Shown here: piece by piece, positions 35,301 through 46,538 of the stretch
How positions within the stretch are numbered: position 1 is the stretch's first letter
Layout of the letters: every line of letters starts with the position of its first letter
Assembly (NCBI GenBank): GCA_008711295.1
Contig: VUYV01000041.1
Span: 3,240,477-3,304,476 of the forward strand
Reading direction: 5' to 3'
DNA: 64,000 nucleotides
DNA from: Anarhynchus alexandrinus
Taxonomy: Eukaryota; Chordata; Aves; Charadriiformes; Charadriidae
Made by a program: the position numbers and the translations under genes
Notes under the pieces: generated by a model
What the model was told of the DNA's origin: nothing
Seen by the model: only the letters and a program-made list of their open reading frames with translations
Databases searched by the model: none

Positions 35301-37239
35301 TAGCTAAGGACATAATGTTAAGCTAACAATCCTTTTAATAATTTTTAAAGTTGAGACTCTACAGCATTGCACCCAAATACAATCTACATTTCCAGGAGAG
35401 ACAAGCCTTTTGGGACATGAAAGTAACTTTGGAGTCACAGGAGTGTGATCTGAATCAGACCAACCCTTAAACAAGTGGATCATTGATTTTTCATTTTCCG
35501 GCACTGGGAGGCAATGGGGACGAGGCGCTGAGAGGAACACCGGTCAGACAGAAATATCCACCTGACCGTACCTGCGTTATGTCACTCTATGAAATCCATA
35601 AGACTTTTCTGGAGTTTCTAGTGTGGGGCTTTGGAAAGTGTTTACAAAGGATCTGCTGCCCAGGGAGGCTTCCTTTTTTTTTTTTTTTTCCTGCTTTGCA
35701 GGCTCAGAAAGCACCTCATGAAGAAACTCCATGAGTAATTAGGAATAAGGAATACAAATTAAAGATCCAACTAGCAAATAGGTATTTTGGGGTGAGGATA
35801 AGACTTCAAATTCATTCAGCAAGTTTGCCTTGTAAGAGCACAGAAATCATGCAGTAAGCTATAAACTGGCACGGGAAATGAAAGGATTGGCTCCGGCTGT
35901 GTTGCGAGAGTTTCACTATTTACTTCAGCACAGGTGTTTCACCCACATATGGGGTTCTTATTATACCTATGTCCTCTAACACTGGCAATAGCCTCACAAC
36001 TCAGTAGGGAGATGAGCTGACTGAATCACATGTCCCCTCCAGTAGTTTGTATTTGGAAGAATCTCGACACTGTGCTCTGCTATGGGATATATTTGGGAAG
36101 CCAAGGAATGACAGTAAATCTACTGCACTTCTTTCAAGAAGTTTCTAACAAACTCCCTCATAACACAGCAAGGATTCAGGGGTTAAGCTGCAAAGTCCCT
36201 AGGTGGTGGGGGAGCTGCAAGAGGCTAGAGCTTGCTTTATGATGGCTTGCTTGATCCCCTATGGTTGTCCCTGATACATTTCAGCACTGTTCCTTTTGCC
36301 ACAGCTCTGAAAAGACTTCTGAGTGTGACTTAAAAACCTTGCAAAAGCACCTCGTTCTCCTGAATTACATTTTTAGCTTCTTGAATTTCATTTTTAGTTC
36401 ATTTCTTTAGTAGCTACCACGGCCGCAGCAAAGCTGGTAGCCTTGCCCATCCTACCCTCCATGCGTACCGCTCACCCTCAAAAGGAGGAAGGAGCTGAAG
36501 AGAGAGTGTTAGAGAAGTAGGTGACCAGGGGATCTCCATGGGATACCACTGCCTGTGAAAATGTAACCACTGCAACAACAAAGACATATCTGCTGTCTCC
36601 TGCACAGACAGGTTTTGGGGGGGGGTGGGGGGTGGCTGTGAGCCCTCTCAAGCAAGGCCAATCCTGGGAGGTCTGGAAAACACCTACCACCGAACAAGCA
36701 ACCATAAATAACTAGTGAGCAATGTGGATAATAACGCACACAGCCCAGTGCACAGAAGTCAGTTTGATGGGCTTTTTTCCATTTCTGATGTAGCTGCAAT
36801 GACATGAGATGTGAATGCATCGAATAAGGAAGGAGATGCTTTATCTAGGCTGCACGGAAAATACAATGAAGTATCCTTGGCAGAAAAGGGCACGTTGAGC
36901 AAGGAGCCTGAGACTCAGGCCTGACCCGGGATGCCCTCAGGTGTTACCTCAGACACGTCTTTCCCGAGATGTAGGTGGGAAGGACACTCCAGGATCTGGT
37001 AAAGAATTTTTAGAAACAGAAGCTTTTTAGAAACATAAAGCGGTGCAGAAATCTTTAGGGTTGATGGAGCCAGGGCTGATGCACATAGCCTGGCGCGGCT
37101 CTGAAGTTCCCTGTGAACTTCATGTGCCTTTAGGTCAGGGACACCCCAGGAGTCATGCACAGTGACACCAGCCACAACAACAACAGTGTCAACAACTGCG
37201 TGCAGGACGAAAGCTTAACAAAACGATGCCCAGACTTAC
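32351..37239. other. PLXNC1 intron 1, proximal part
   Basis: Mostly AT-rich. Includes a T-run at about 35673-35689 and a G-run at 36616-36632. Open frames of 70-100 codons (for example 34599-35043 and 36509-36820, minus) show no recognisable similarity. No exon with matching phase was found. Confidence 0.5.
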
Positions 37240-38190
37240 ACAGCTCTTCCCGTTCATGCTGAAGTGCGTGAACGCACAGGCTTGCTCCTTCATCTCCTCC
37301 ATCCCGAAGATGCAGACAGCGGTGTCGTTCCAGGCTTTGGTGCTGCGGCTGTGGCGGAAAACACCCACCCACCAGCCCCGCTCGCCTTGGCGGACGAGGC
37401 TGGAGGAAACAATGAGGCTCCTGCACCCGCATTCCAAATACACGTGCCCTTGCAAAGTAAGGCCACCCTCTGATGGGCGCAGCTGGCGCAGGACAGCCAT
37501 GCTTGGTGGCTCCATGTCCTCACTGAACCTGGCCTTCAACCTGTAGTAGGGAAAGAAGAGGTGATCCCCCCACTGGAGCGCGTCGACAAAGTGCAAAGGC
37601 TCTTCCTTGCGCTTGATGATGCCCAGCTCCTCCTTGGACTCCAGGTTGACCATGCTGCGCACGGTGATGACGGTCGTCTCGTCCGACTGGGAGGGCTCAC
37701 AGCCCAGGTGGTTCCCGTAGCGGCCGGCCGAGTAGGTGGCCGCCACGGCCAGGTACCAAGCGCCGGCCAGCTGGAAGACGACGCCGGCGGTGGAGCCGTC
37801 GGGCAGGCAGCTGACCACCTCGCTGCGGTTCAAGCGCTGCCGGTAGGCCGGCTGCTCCCACACCTCGCAGGTGCCGTCCTTCTGGGTCCAGCCGGCCAGC
37901 AGGACGCCCTCCCCTCGGGCCTCCTCGTAGGGCAGCAGCAGGTTGCTCCGCATGCCGGGGGGTTCGCCGCAGCCCTGCCCCGCCGCCGCCGGCACCACAC
38001 GGCGGCGGGGCCGCAGCTCGGGCCGCAGCTCGTAGAGGCAGCTGCCGCCCGCCACCAGCACGCCGCCGCCGCTCACCTCGATGTTGTCGATGGGGGCCCC
38101 CGGCAGCTCGAAGCTCTGGGGGCCGCCGGCGCCCGCCAGCGCCGCCAGCAGCGGCAGCGCCCAGCTGAGGGCGGGCGGCGCCGCCGCCAT
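37240..38190 (-). CDS. PLXNC1: PLXNC1 exon 1: signal peptide and most of the sema domain
   Basis: 951 nt, codons 1-317. The ATG at 38190-38188 has G at +4 and is followed by an alanine/leucine-rich stretch (residues 1 to about 23, containing LPLLAALAGAGG) that fits a signal peptide. The sema blade region follows, with GGSC, VVSCLPDGSTAGVV, WYLAVAATYSAGRY, LHFVDALQWGDHLFFPYY and VCIFGMEEM, which align with human plexin C1. N-glycosylation sequons are NRS and NDT. The exon ends in codon TGT (phase 0) at donor GTAAGT, 37239-37234. It is very GC-rich and lies in the CpG island, so long open frames on the opposite strand are shadows. A start further upstream, inside the N gap, cannot be excluded, but the signal peptide placement favours this ATG. 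Confidence 0.95.
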
Positions 38191-38197
38191 GGGCGCG

Positions 38198-38361
38198 NNN
38201 NNNNNNNNNNNNNNNNNNNNNNNNNNNNNNNNNNNNNNNNNNNNNNNNNNNNNNNNNNNNNNNNNNNNNNNNNNNNNNNNNNNNNNNNNNNNNNNNNNNN
38301 NNNNNNNNNNNNNNNNNNNNNNNNNNNNNNNNNNNNNNNNNNNNNNNNNNNNNNNNNNNNN
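38198..38361. other. Assembly gap (164 N)
   Basis: An uninterrupted run of N within extremely GC-rich sequence, starting seven bases upstream of the PLXNC1 start codon in gene direction. It removes the proximal 5' UTR and possibly the transcription start. The long open frames that cross it on both strands are artefacts of N being translated as X. Confidence 1.
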
Positions 38362-39130
38362 AGCGGCGGGGGCGGTGCCGCGCAAGAGCCCACCTCGGCC
38401 GCCGGGGCTGGGGGCGGCCCCCTTCGCCGCGGTGTGGTGGGACGCGGAGGGGGGTGTGGGGGGCGAGACCCACCTCGCCTCAGGCGGGCCACCTCCCCTG
38501 GTCGCCGGCCGGGGCGGCCGCGCCCCCTCCCTCCCCCCCAGGCGGCGCCCATCACCCGGTCCCTCACGGGGACCCCTCCGGGGCAGGGCGGCCCCCGCGC
38601 ACCCCGCTTTGCTTCGCTCCCCGGCCGGCTGAAGCCCCCCCTACGGCCACCGTGCGGGTGGGGGGCGGAGGAGGGAGGCAGAGCGGCCGGGGGTTGAGGG
38701 TGCTGAGTGGGGGGGAAGGCCCCGGGGCCGCTCCGCTGGTGGGCGCGGGGTGGTCGGGCTCTGCGGGGCACCGGCAGCGCCCGTCTCTGCCCGCTGCGAG
38801 CTTGGAAACCCGGTTTATACCCGTTAGAACAGCCGTGCTGCTACGCGGCAGCCCGGTAGCCCGGTCGGTCGCTGCCACCGCGGGCGGAAAGGTTGAGGTG
38901 TCAGCTCCTCGCTGCTTAGAAATGTCGTGGTCTCGCCTGAGGTAGAACAAAGGCTCCGGGCTTTCTCCCCAGTTCGGCAGGGTAGACAAAAAAAGCCCTG
39001 CCTGCCTCCGGCCGCTCTGCTGCCGGATGGATGCCCCTCCAAACGCCCGCTCCGTGGGCAGGACGACGGGCCATGTCGAATGGCACAACCGATTTGCTTT
39101 ATTTCCCAGCGGGTCGTTGCTGGTACGGGC

Positions 39131-40400
39131 TCATTAAAGTGAGACGTATAGGCTGCGGGCTCAGCTGATGGTAAATTATCGTTTCGCTGAATTTTAAATG
39201 GAAAATGGGCTTATGGAAGGTAGCAAAGATGCGTTTTAGTGTTCTCTTGTGGGTGTCTCTGGAAACTGGGTGCGGATGGGCATAGGGCCCATTGTCACTC
39301 GTACCGAGATGAGGGCATAATGCTCAAAACCAAGAGGCCAGCTGACCCTCCATTTACACAGCTTTTATCCTAAAGTAGCTTTACAGCAGGAATAAGTGGA
39401 ACTATAAAAGCTAAAACAAAAGTAACCTCTGCATAAAAGAGTCAAGCGCAACATTTTCAAGTAGGAAGTGAGACACAGTTAGCAAATTTTTATTATCTTT
39501 CTCCATTACTGTACCCAGCAGCAGTTATTGTGCAAGAATTGATGTTGCTCTGGTCAGCAAAAATATTTTACCATCTTGCAGCAATCAGTGTCTAGGACAA
39601 ACATTACTGTGAACTTAGGAGCCCTCCACAACTCATCTGCTTATCTTTGTACTGTGGCTCCAAAATGCATCCAAAATCTGCAAAATGTAGCAGAGGATGT
39701 GGAGCAGAATCATTGCACAATTTTTCTTCTCGCCAGATGCAAAGAGATGCTCTGGCTACTAACAAACTGCCTGCAGGACTGAACTTCTAGTCAACACGTA
39801 AGCGAAGTAAATCCTCATGCCAATATCACCAAAATAGACTGTGCACAGAAATGCAATTTATACATCTTTGCAAAGGACGCTGAACAGGTCACGCTGGAGT
39901 GCATTATACTCCACCTTGCCTTCTAGTTGCTTTTCAGTGCAAATATAAAGCTCTCAGTGATCTGCGTCTTGCTCACAACCCACAAGGCGAACTGGGAAAG
40001 CACACCAGCCTCTTATCTGCAAGACATCTTTGGTCCTGGCCACAGAGCATGTCCAGCAGTAGGTCTCCTTCTGCAGACATCCCTCCCTTTGCAAAATCAC
40101 TGAGCTCTTTTCATGGCTTTCAGGACTGACCAAACGGCCTGTTTCTCGGACTTTATGGTTAAAATAAGGCACATGTACTTCACCAAATGACTGATTTGGT
40201 TAAATGGGTGAGGCCAGGCTTATTTTAGTCTTAGAGAACAGCAGCGGCACCTCAGGCTGCAGACTTCTCTGAACTGCCAAAACAGCAATGTTCTGCTTGA
40301 AATTTGCTTATTCTAGGAACTGGGAAGGCTGGACTGCATACGGCTGCTGTCACAAGAAAACAGTCTAGTTGTGTGGGGTAGCAGGTACTACCATGATGGG
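39131..40400. other. Upstream intergenic DNA, nothing recognised
   Basis: AT-rich sequence beyond the CpG island. No gene, repeat or RNA recognised. Confidence 0.5.
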
Positions 40401-40405
40401 ATGGC

Positions 40406-40440
40406 GTAGGGTAGGGTAGGGTAGGGTAGGGTAGGGTAGG
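40406..40440 (+). repeat. (GTAGG)7 microsatellite
   Basis: Seven perfect GTAGG units, giving six GGG runs spaced by TA, followed by a decayed unit. The sequence is compatible with a G-quadruplex on the plus strand. It differs from telomeric TTAGGG by one T per unit. Lies about 2.2 kb upstream of the PLXNC1 start codon. Confidence 0.95.
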
Positions 40441-40932
40441 ATAGGAGGCTGCACCCCAGCTGTCCCAGGGACAGCCATCGGAGCCCAATTCTGCAGACTC
40501 TTCCCTGCCTGCATCACTTTTCTGTCTCTGTTCTTTCCTCCCTCTTCCCAGGGAAATACTAACTTGGATCAGAGCCTCATCTTGCAACGTTTAATTTTGC
40601 ATACAGTTCTGAGAGCCACTGAAGCAGCTTTGCACTGAGAATTAGTGCATGAAGTTTTGCTCATGAGTGGCCCAGTTCTTGAAGCGGCAAAGTATTCTCA
40701 ATTACTTTCAAAGTAAATAGGAGCTCCTGTCTTCAACCTGTTCTTCCAGAGATACCCATCAGGACACCAGAAGAGTTGAGCTTCTACTGATGTTATGGAA
40801 ATAGAAAGGGAGGCTACAGGTTTATTTTGTAATGCTGCAGAGTACCATATTTGTTATTAATACAGGAGACTAGAAAACAGCGCAATCAGTTAATGATTGA
40901 ACTGATTCCAACATGAGCTGATGTTCATATTT

Positions 40933-41005
40933 GGGGGGTTGGAACTCGATGATCTTCAAGGTCCTTTCCAACCTAAACCATTCTATGATTCTATGATTCT
41001 ATGAT
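40933..41005 (+). mobile_element. CR1 LINE, 3' tail only (about 72 bp)
   Basis: Starts GGGGGGTTGGAACTCGATG, continues GTCCTTTCCAACCTAAACCA and ends in ATTCTATGATTCTATGATTT. An extremely 5'-truncated CR1 insertion whose sequence appears identical to the tails at 14136 and 49209. Confidence 0.9.
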
Positions 41006-41056
41006 TTAAACTAGATGATCTTCAAAGGTCCTTTTAAAGCCAAACCATTCTATGAT
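41006..41056 (+). mobile_element. Second, older CR1 tail directly adjoining the first
   Basis: AAACTAGATGATCTTCAAAG and CAAACCATTCTATGATAC form a diverged CR1 3' end in the same orientation, abutting the younger tail without spacer. Either one CR1 inserted into or next to the tail of another, or an internal duplication occurred. Confidence 0.75.
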
Positions 41057-42240
41057 ACTCTTATAAAAACTAAGCAGACAACGGCAAATCCTCTTGCTGT
41101 ATTTTCTTGGCTGTCAGTTCCACAGTTGGTGTTTTTATCCTCTTGTTGCACTGTGGTTTATTTTTCAGGCATTGAAGGAACAGCAAACAAGGGAGTCTGC
41201 CTGTTGGCGTTAGACTTTACAAAGCGTTGCTGCCTAACTCTGGCACTCTGACCAAAATTTCTAAAAAAGCCAGGGAACCAAATTGAGCTTCCTTCACTAT
41301 CCAAAGCGAGCTTTATATATTTCAGCAGGGCGTATGAGACCTGAAGTTAGAATGTGAATCACACCAGGACTTGGTTCTACACGTACAGTTTAAAGAGCTC
41401 TCATTTAGACCTTCATCAGTATTAGGCAGAACACATCCTGAATTAACTTACGATTGCTTTCCCACTACAGTTCATCCGCCTGCTTCCCTCCTCCTTATTT
41501 CTCATCTGCATGCTAAATTTCTCTGAATTTATGACTCCACAGAGAATCTGACAAAATATTGCTCAGTAAATGAGATTTATTTTTTATGTTTAATTTATTT
41601 AGCTTAACTTTGATATTTTCCCTGTTTTGAAGCTCCAAGCCCAATTAAGGTTTGATTTGATTTGTTTATTTAATGCATGTGGTTACCTTAACTTGGTTCT
41701 GAAATGTGTTTTCTCAAAGGGTAAATAACCCTCTGTTTACGAAGTAGTAATAGGTAGCATTAATGTTAACATGCATTTTATCCTCAGTGTAAGACTTGAA
41801 ATAACTGCTTTTCTCATTATATAGTTAAGTCAATTTTGTACTGTAACTAAATGTTGACAAAATAAAAAGGAAATGCTGAGAAGGATTCCCTTCCTGGCAG
41901 GGTAAGTGCATTTGAATACTGAAACTGAGTTTGCAGATTTGGATTTTAGTTCTGCTTTTTAGTTTTGTTTTTATGCATCATTTAATCTAAAAGTTACTGA
42001 CCCTTCTGCATTTTTTTTTGGTGGTCTTCACAATGAGGAAATGGCAGATTCAAGAACAGGCGCCTTTGTGACCCTCGAGAGGAAATTCCAGTCGCTATTG
42101 CGAAAAATGAGCAATTAACTGTGAAAGGTCTGCAAATAATGCAATTGAAGGTAGAAGACATTGATCTGAATTCATGAATGTACTAGTCACATATTTGCCG
42201 GCATTAAAATATTCACAGGTACTGATACTTTCTGTATTGT
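41057..42240. other. Upstream intergenic DNA, nothing recognised
   Basis: AT-rich; no feature identified. It is followed by a purine-rich patch (GGGAGGGAGAGGGAAAG and similar) at 42241-42306, just before the LTR. Confidence 0.5.
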
Positions 42241-42358
42241 GGGAGGGAGAGGGAAAGAAGAAAAGAAGGGCAGGAGGGAGGAAAAAAACAAAGGAAGGAA
42301 GAAGGTTTTAATCTTATCTCCATTATAAATGCTATAAAATTTTGGATAAGAAATCAGG

Positions 42359-42939
42359 TGTGCTGGTTTTAGCTGGGATGGCGTTAATTTTCTTCATAGT
42401 AGCTAGTATAAGGCTATGTTTCGGATTTGTGCTGGAAACAGTGTTGATAATATAGGGATGTCTTAGTTACTGCTGAGCAGTGCTTACACAGGGTCAAGGC
42501 CTTTTGTGCTCCTCACACAACCCCACCAGGGAGTAGGCTGGGGTTGCACAAGAAGTTGGGAGGGGACACAGCTGGGACAGCTGACCCCAGCTGACCAAAG
42601 GGGTATTCTATACCATATGACATCATGCTCAGCATATAAAGCTGGGGGGAAAAGAAGGAATGGGGGACATTTGGAGTCATGCCGTTTGTCTTCCCAAGTA
42701 ACATGTGATGGAGCCCAGCTTCCCTGGAGATGGCTGAACACCTGCCTGCCAATGGGAAGCAGTGAATGAATTCCTTGTTTTGCCTTGCTTGCCTGCGTGG
42801 CTTTTGCTTTACCTGTTAAACTGTCTTTATCTCAACCCATGAGTTTTCTCGCTTTTCTGATTCTCTCCCCCATCCCACTGGGGTAGAGTGATCAAGCAGC
42901 TGTGTGATGCTTAGTTGCTGGCTGGGGTGAAACCACGAC
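42359..42939 (+). mobile_element. Solo LTR of an avian endogenous retrovirus (ERVL-like)
   Basis: About 580 bp starting TGTGCTGGTTTTAGCTGGGA and ending GGGTGAAACCACGAC. I recognise this as a widespread avian LTR type. It contains a CRE-like TGACATCA at about 42619, a TATA-like CATATAAA at 42633 and a run TTAAACTGTCTTTATCTC typical of its 3' part. No retroviral genes adjoin it on either side, so it is a solo LTR left by recombination. The final CA of the terminal repeat appears mutated. No clear target duplication is seen. Open frames inside it are not genes. Confidence 0.85.
42633..42640 (+). promoter_or_regulatory. TATA-like box of the plus-strand LTR
   Basis: CATATAAA preceded by CATCATGCTCAG, in the expected promoter position of the LTR. 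Whether it is active is unknown. Confidence 0.5.
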
Positions 42940-45900
42940 TATATATGTAAAACACATTTTTTTTCAATCACATTATGGTTCCTTTCTTTTCAAATGTGGT
43001 ATTTTTGAGATCCAGTAGCAATGTTACAGGAAAGGAACTGAGGAATATACACAAAGGAAAAATATAGTTTGCTCTACTCTACATTGAAAAATGTTCATAA
43101 TCTAAATTAAAGCAACACTGAGAAGGCTGATTTTGTATCAGAAACACAAGCAGGAAGCCTGGGCTCTAGGCGATCTGTGCCACAACATTCCTATATAATG
43201 TTGAGCAAGGCAAATCCCTCTCTGAACCCCATGTTTGCCTCCACTGTTTATGAAAGAAGTAAAATCACTTACCTTACAAGGAAGCTCTGGGAATCCACAC
43301 CAGGAAAGGTATTATATGCATGGGAAATAAAATTATAGGACTACAGGAAGGCACAGATGCCATATAGGTAACACCATTACTGCAAATAATGTTTTTTTAT
43401 CCTCAGCTTATCTTAACTTCCATAGCTGATACATATCAACAGCTGTTTTACCTAGGCTGTATTTTCTTTTTATTTTATTTATTATAAAGGTTTGCACCGT
43501 GGCATCCAGCAAAATAATGTCTCCATGCATTAAAAAAGAGCAATGAGGGTTGAACAATACCAGTCTCCTTTTTTTTGTTCTTCACAACTGGCAGGGTTCA
43601 TGGGTAGTGCTGTCTGGCTTGTACCACGCTGAAGCAGAACGATGCACCTGGATGGTACTGGCCAAAGCGTGGTAATATACCTGAAACTGCTAATTGCTGG
43701 TGTATTTGCATCTGCCATTTGCATGCACACAAACAGTAGCCGGCACAGAAGGACCTATGGACAGAGAGCTTTGCCTATAGTCACCTGGGGATGGGTTTTG
43801 TGTATCAGTGTACCTTGCTAACATCCAAAGCAATGCAGACTAAGGAAGGCACAAAGGTGTCTCAAAACCATGGTAGGTCCCTCCATCCTCTGTAGGTATG
43901 CACATTGTTTCATTTTTCTGGTGCTGCCTGTCTGAAGGCAAAAAAAAAAAACCAAACACTTGGAATAAAAGGTGCCAGGGTTTGAGGAAAAGAAAAGCTT
44001 TGTGGGTGTAACAAGAGAAAAGCAGGGAGACTGTGAAGATAATGCTGGGGAATACTGAGGGAAAAAGGTTGAGCCATGGAGGATGAGAGAGGATGTGAGG
44101 GCAGGTGTGGGGAAGGGAGCAATATCTTTTTAGATTAAGAGACAGCAGAGTGTGGATAAATCTGGAGAGAAGGCTGGTAACAGCCAACAAGGAGTATACT
44201 GTCATAACTCCTTGGGGATCTGTGTGGGGTGGTGTCAGCTGTAGCCACCAGTGATAAGACCATGGGCTCCAGGGAAAATGTTGCTTTGCTGGAGTCCCAC
44301 TAATGTGTCTGAGCCACTTGCACAGGGAGATGCTCCCTTCTGATGAAACGCTGGAGCTATACACAACACCTGGGCATGTCTGACCTAGCAGAGTGCTCTG
44401 GATGCTGGTTAACGCTTCTCTTCATAGGACCAGCACATTATAACCAAAAGACTCAGCTTCCAGCTAACTGGGGCTGGAAATTTTGAAGTGGGTTCTGACT
44501 ATCTGAACGTGGTCCTTGAAAAAAAATTTAAGAGGAGAAATGAGTTCAGAAAGTGGCAATGCTTTTCGAGTGGAACTTCATGACTTTATGGTGGGGGTAT
44601 CTGACATGGAAACCTGCAGGAACTTATGATGCAGAAGGCCCCTTCCAGTGCTTCATTCTTATATCAAACTGGCTAGGAAGGGTACTGCCTGGTGTTGCTC
44701 AAATGCTTTTGAAAGTGACCCAAGCTCTTAACCTCACTGTGTCTTCAGTCAGTGATGATAATCACGCAGTGGAGGGACCTAAGATCTAGAGCGAGGTATG
44801 AAGCAAGAACAATGTTGATCAAACGAGAAAAGGCCAAATGGTCTATGATGTGGCCCTTCCTGTGTGTGCCAAAATACAAAACAGAAACTTCTGCATCAAG
44901 TCAGTTCCTCAGCATTAGACAAACATGCCCTGAGTGAAACAACTGTGCCAGTAGAAAAGGAAAACTATCAAGAACCTGTCCTAAACTCCTCTTCATTTTT
45001 CCCCTTTGCACCTTTACACCTGCAGAGGAGATACTCATCTGAAGGCTTACTAAACCATTTCAAACAAAATCTGTTGGGTCAGCACGTTTGCTATCAAAGC
45101 TATCTAAACCAGTCCATCCGATTCGAATGAGACAGCTGTAGGAGAGCTTGTGCAGGTTTTTCTGCTGGCAGATCTGAAGGGATGATAAATTCAAGCAGAG
45201 GGTTGTGGTGGTAAACAGCTGGGGATAGACGAAAGAGTGGTAAAGGAAATGGTGGCTAATCCCCCAAGAATCTGGGTATATCACTGTTAATGTCTTGTTG
45301 ATGTGAACTGAGGCTCTGAGATGTGTACGTCCCTTTCAAAGACGCCTTGAGTGTTTTTTAATTTACCTTTTTATTAAAGACTCATCCGCTGTCATTAAGA
45401 CCATCTAGCACAAAAACACCATAGCACTGTCTTGCATCAGCACAACCATTTGCAGAGTCACCGTCTGCCTAAATCCTTAATATTTTCTTATATCTGGCAC
45501 ACTTCTCTTATTCAATTTTGTTCTCACCCTATTCATTTCCAACAAGCATAACATTTAATGGATATTCAAACAATTTTTAATGGATATTCAAACAATTTTT
45601 AATGGATAAGTTTAGCAAGAGCTTTTTAAAAATAGATCTTTTCGCAACTGAATTCAAGAAATTTTCACCTGATAGGATTTGAAAAGCCTGTGTCATTCCA
45701 CTAATAAGAACCTTCAAGTCGTAGAAAAGTTCAAATGCATGCTAAAATTTGTTCATGGAATTTATTTCAAATTAAACTTGGAATACTCACTCAGAATTGA
45801 AAGAACCAAGTGCTCAAAATTGGGGAATAAGATGCTGTAATCTTCCTGAGGGACAAGCAAAACGAATGACTGCTTTAAAGAATCGTCATCTCAATTTTAA

Positions 45901-46538
45901 TTACAGAACTGGTCCAAGAATCGTCATAGCATTATTGCATATCGATATGCTCCAGGATTAGAATAGGTTCTGAATGGATCAAGTGCTACCTATTTCCACC
46001 ATTCTTTTCTCTGATTTCCCAAAATGATACCAATTTTGTGCAATCCCACTGCAGATGTGAGTAGACACACTTACCGCTATTTTTAACTCTGGCTTTTGGT
46101 TGTGGTTGTTAATCTGATCACAGCCAGAGTTTCATAATCTGACACAAAGACATCACTTGGGAATTGAGTCAGATTACAGACATATGCCATTGTAGCAGAT
46201 AGCTAGAAATATTTGTTCACTTTAAGAGAAGGGTACTGAAGGCTGTTATATACAAAGGAACAAGCCTTAATTATATATAGTTTCCAAAGTATTCAAATCC
46301 CTTTCACTAATCGTGACAGTCACTTACAATAGGGAGTGTTGCTTTTGCTTGCCATGAGACTCACTTGCATCAGTTGGATCTAAACTCAGCTAATAGTCCA
46401 AGTCCACCCTTCAGCACTGTAACAATGACATTGCATCCTTTACCTTCCAGTATGTGGACTAAAAGGTGACAGCATACCAAATCTGCTTCCCCAGGACAGT
46501 TTGGGAAAAGGATCCTCCACAATCTCTCATGTGGCAGT
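42940..46538. other. Upstream intergenic DNA, nothing coding recognised
   Basis: AT-rich DNA with a 22-bp-period tandem repeat at 45556-45607. The 174-codon minus-strand open frame at 43840-44364 is low in recognisable features and ends in composition-biased sequence. No mobile element recognised. Confidence 0.5.
45556..45607. repeat. Short tandem repeat, 22-bp period, 2.4 copies
   Basis: TAATGGATATTCAAACAATT units start at 45556, 45578 and (partial) 45600. The copies look identical. Confidence 0.9.

Larger units (their letters stand above)
2324..38190 (-). other. PLXNC1: PLXNC1 gene, 5' part (ectodomain exons), continues past left edge
   Basis: Overall gene span covering the exons listed separately. 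Thirteen firm exons on the minus strand have GT-AG borders and compatible phases, and sum to 2523 nt (841 codons) without a stop. The order of domains (sema, PSI, linker, second PSI, IPT repeats) and the residue-level resemblance to human plexin C1, as I remember it, identify the gene. Plexin C1 is a single-pass cell-surface receptor for semaphorin 7A that signals through a cytoplasmic GAP domain for Rap/Ras-type GTPases (family knowledge). The transmembrane and GAP exons are not in this window, so the gene is truncated by the window, not visibly broken. Intron 1 is about 10.9 kb. Confidence 0.95.
37240..39130. promoter_or_regulatory. CpG island covering PLXNC1 exon 1 and promoter
   Basis: Dense CpG and GC-rich sequence with many GGGCGG/CCGCCC-type GC boxes, in contrast to the AT-rich DNA on both sides. 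It spans exon 1, the N gap and about 0.8 kb upstream. No TATA box is evident between 38362 and 38900, consistent with a TATA-less CpG-island promoter directing transcription leftwards. The exact start site is not determinable because of the gap. Confidence 0.75.

Noticed and set aside
37561..38697. 378-codon plus-strand open frame through exon 1 and the N gap
   Set aside because: Antisense shadow of the GC-rich PLXNC1 exon 1, extended through N bases; no domain, and the minus frame has the plexin protein.
42506..42769. Overlapping 79-87-codon frames on both strands
   Set aside because: They lie wholly within the solo LTR and are not conserved proteins.
43840..44364. 174-codon minus-strand open frame
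   Set aside because: No recognisable motif, no splice or promoter context, composition like surrounding noncoding DNA; length is within chance for 64 kb.
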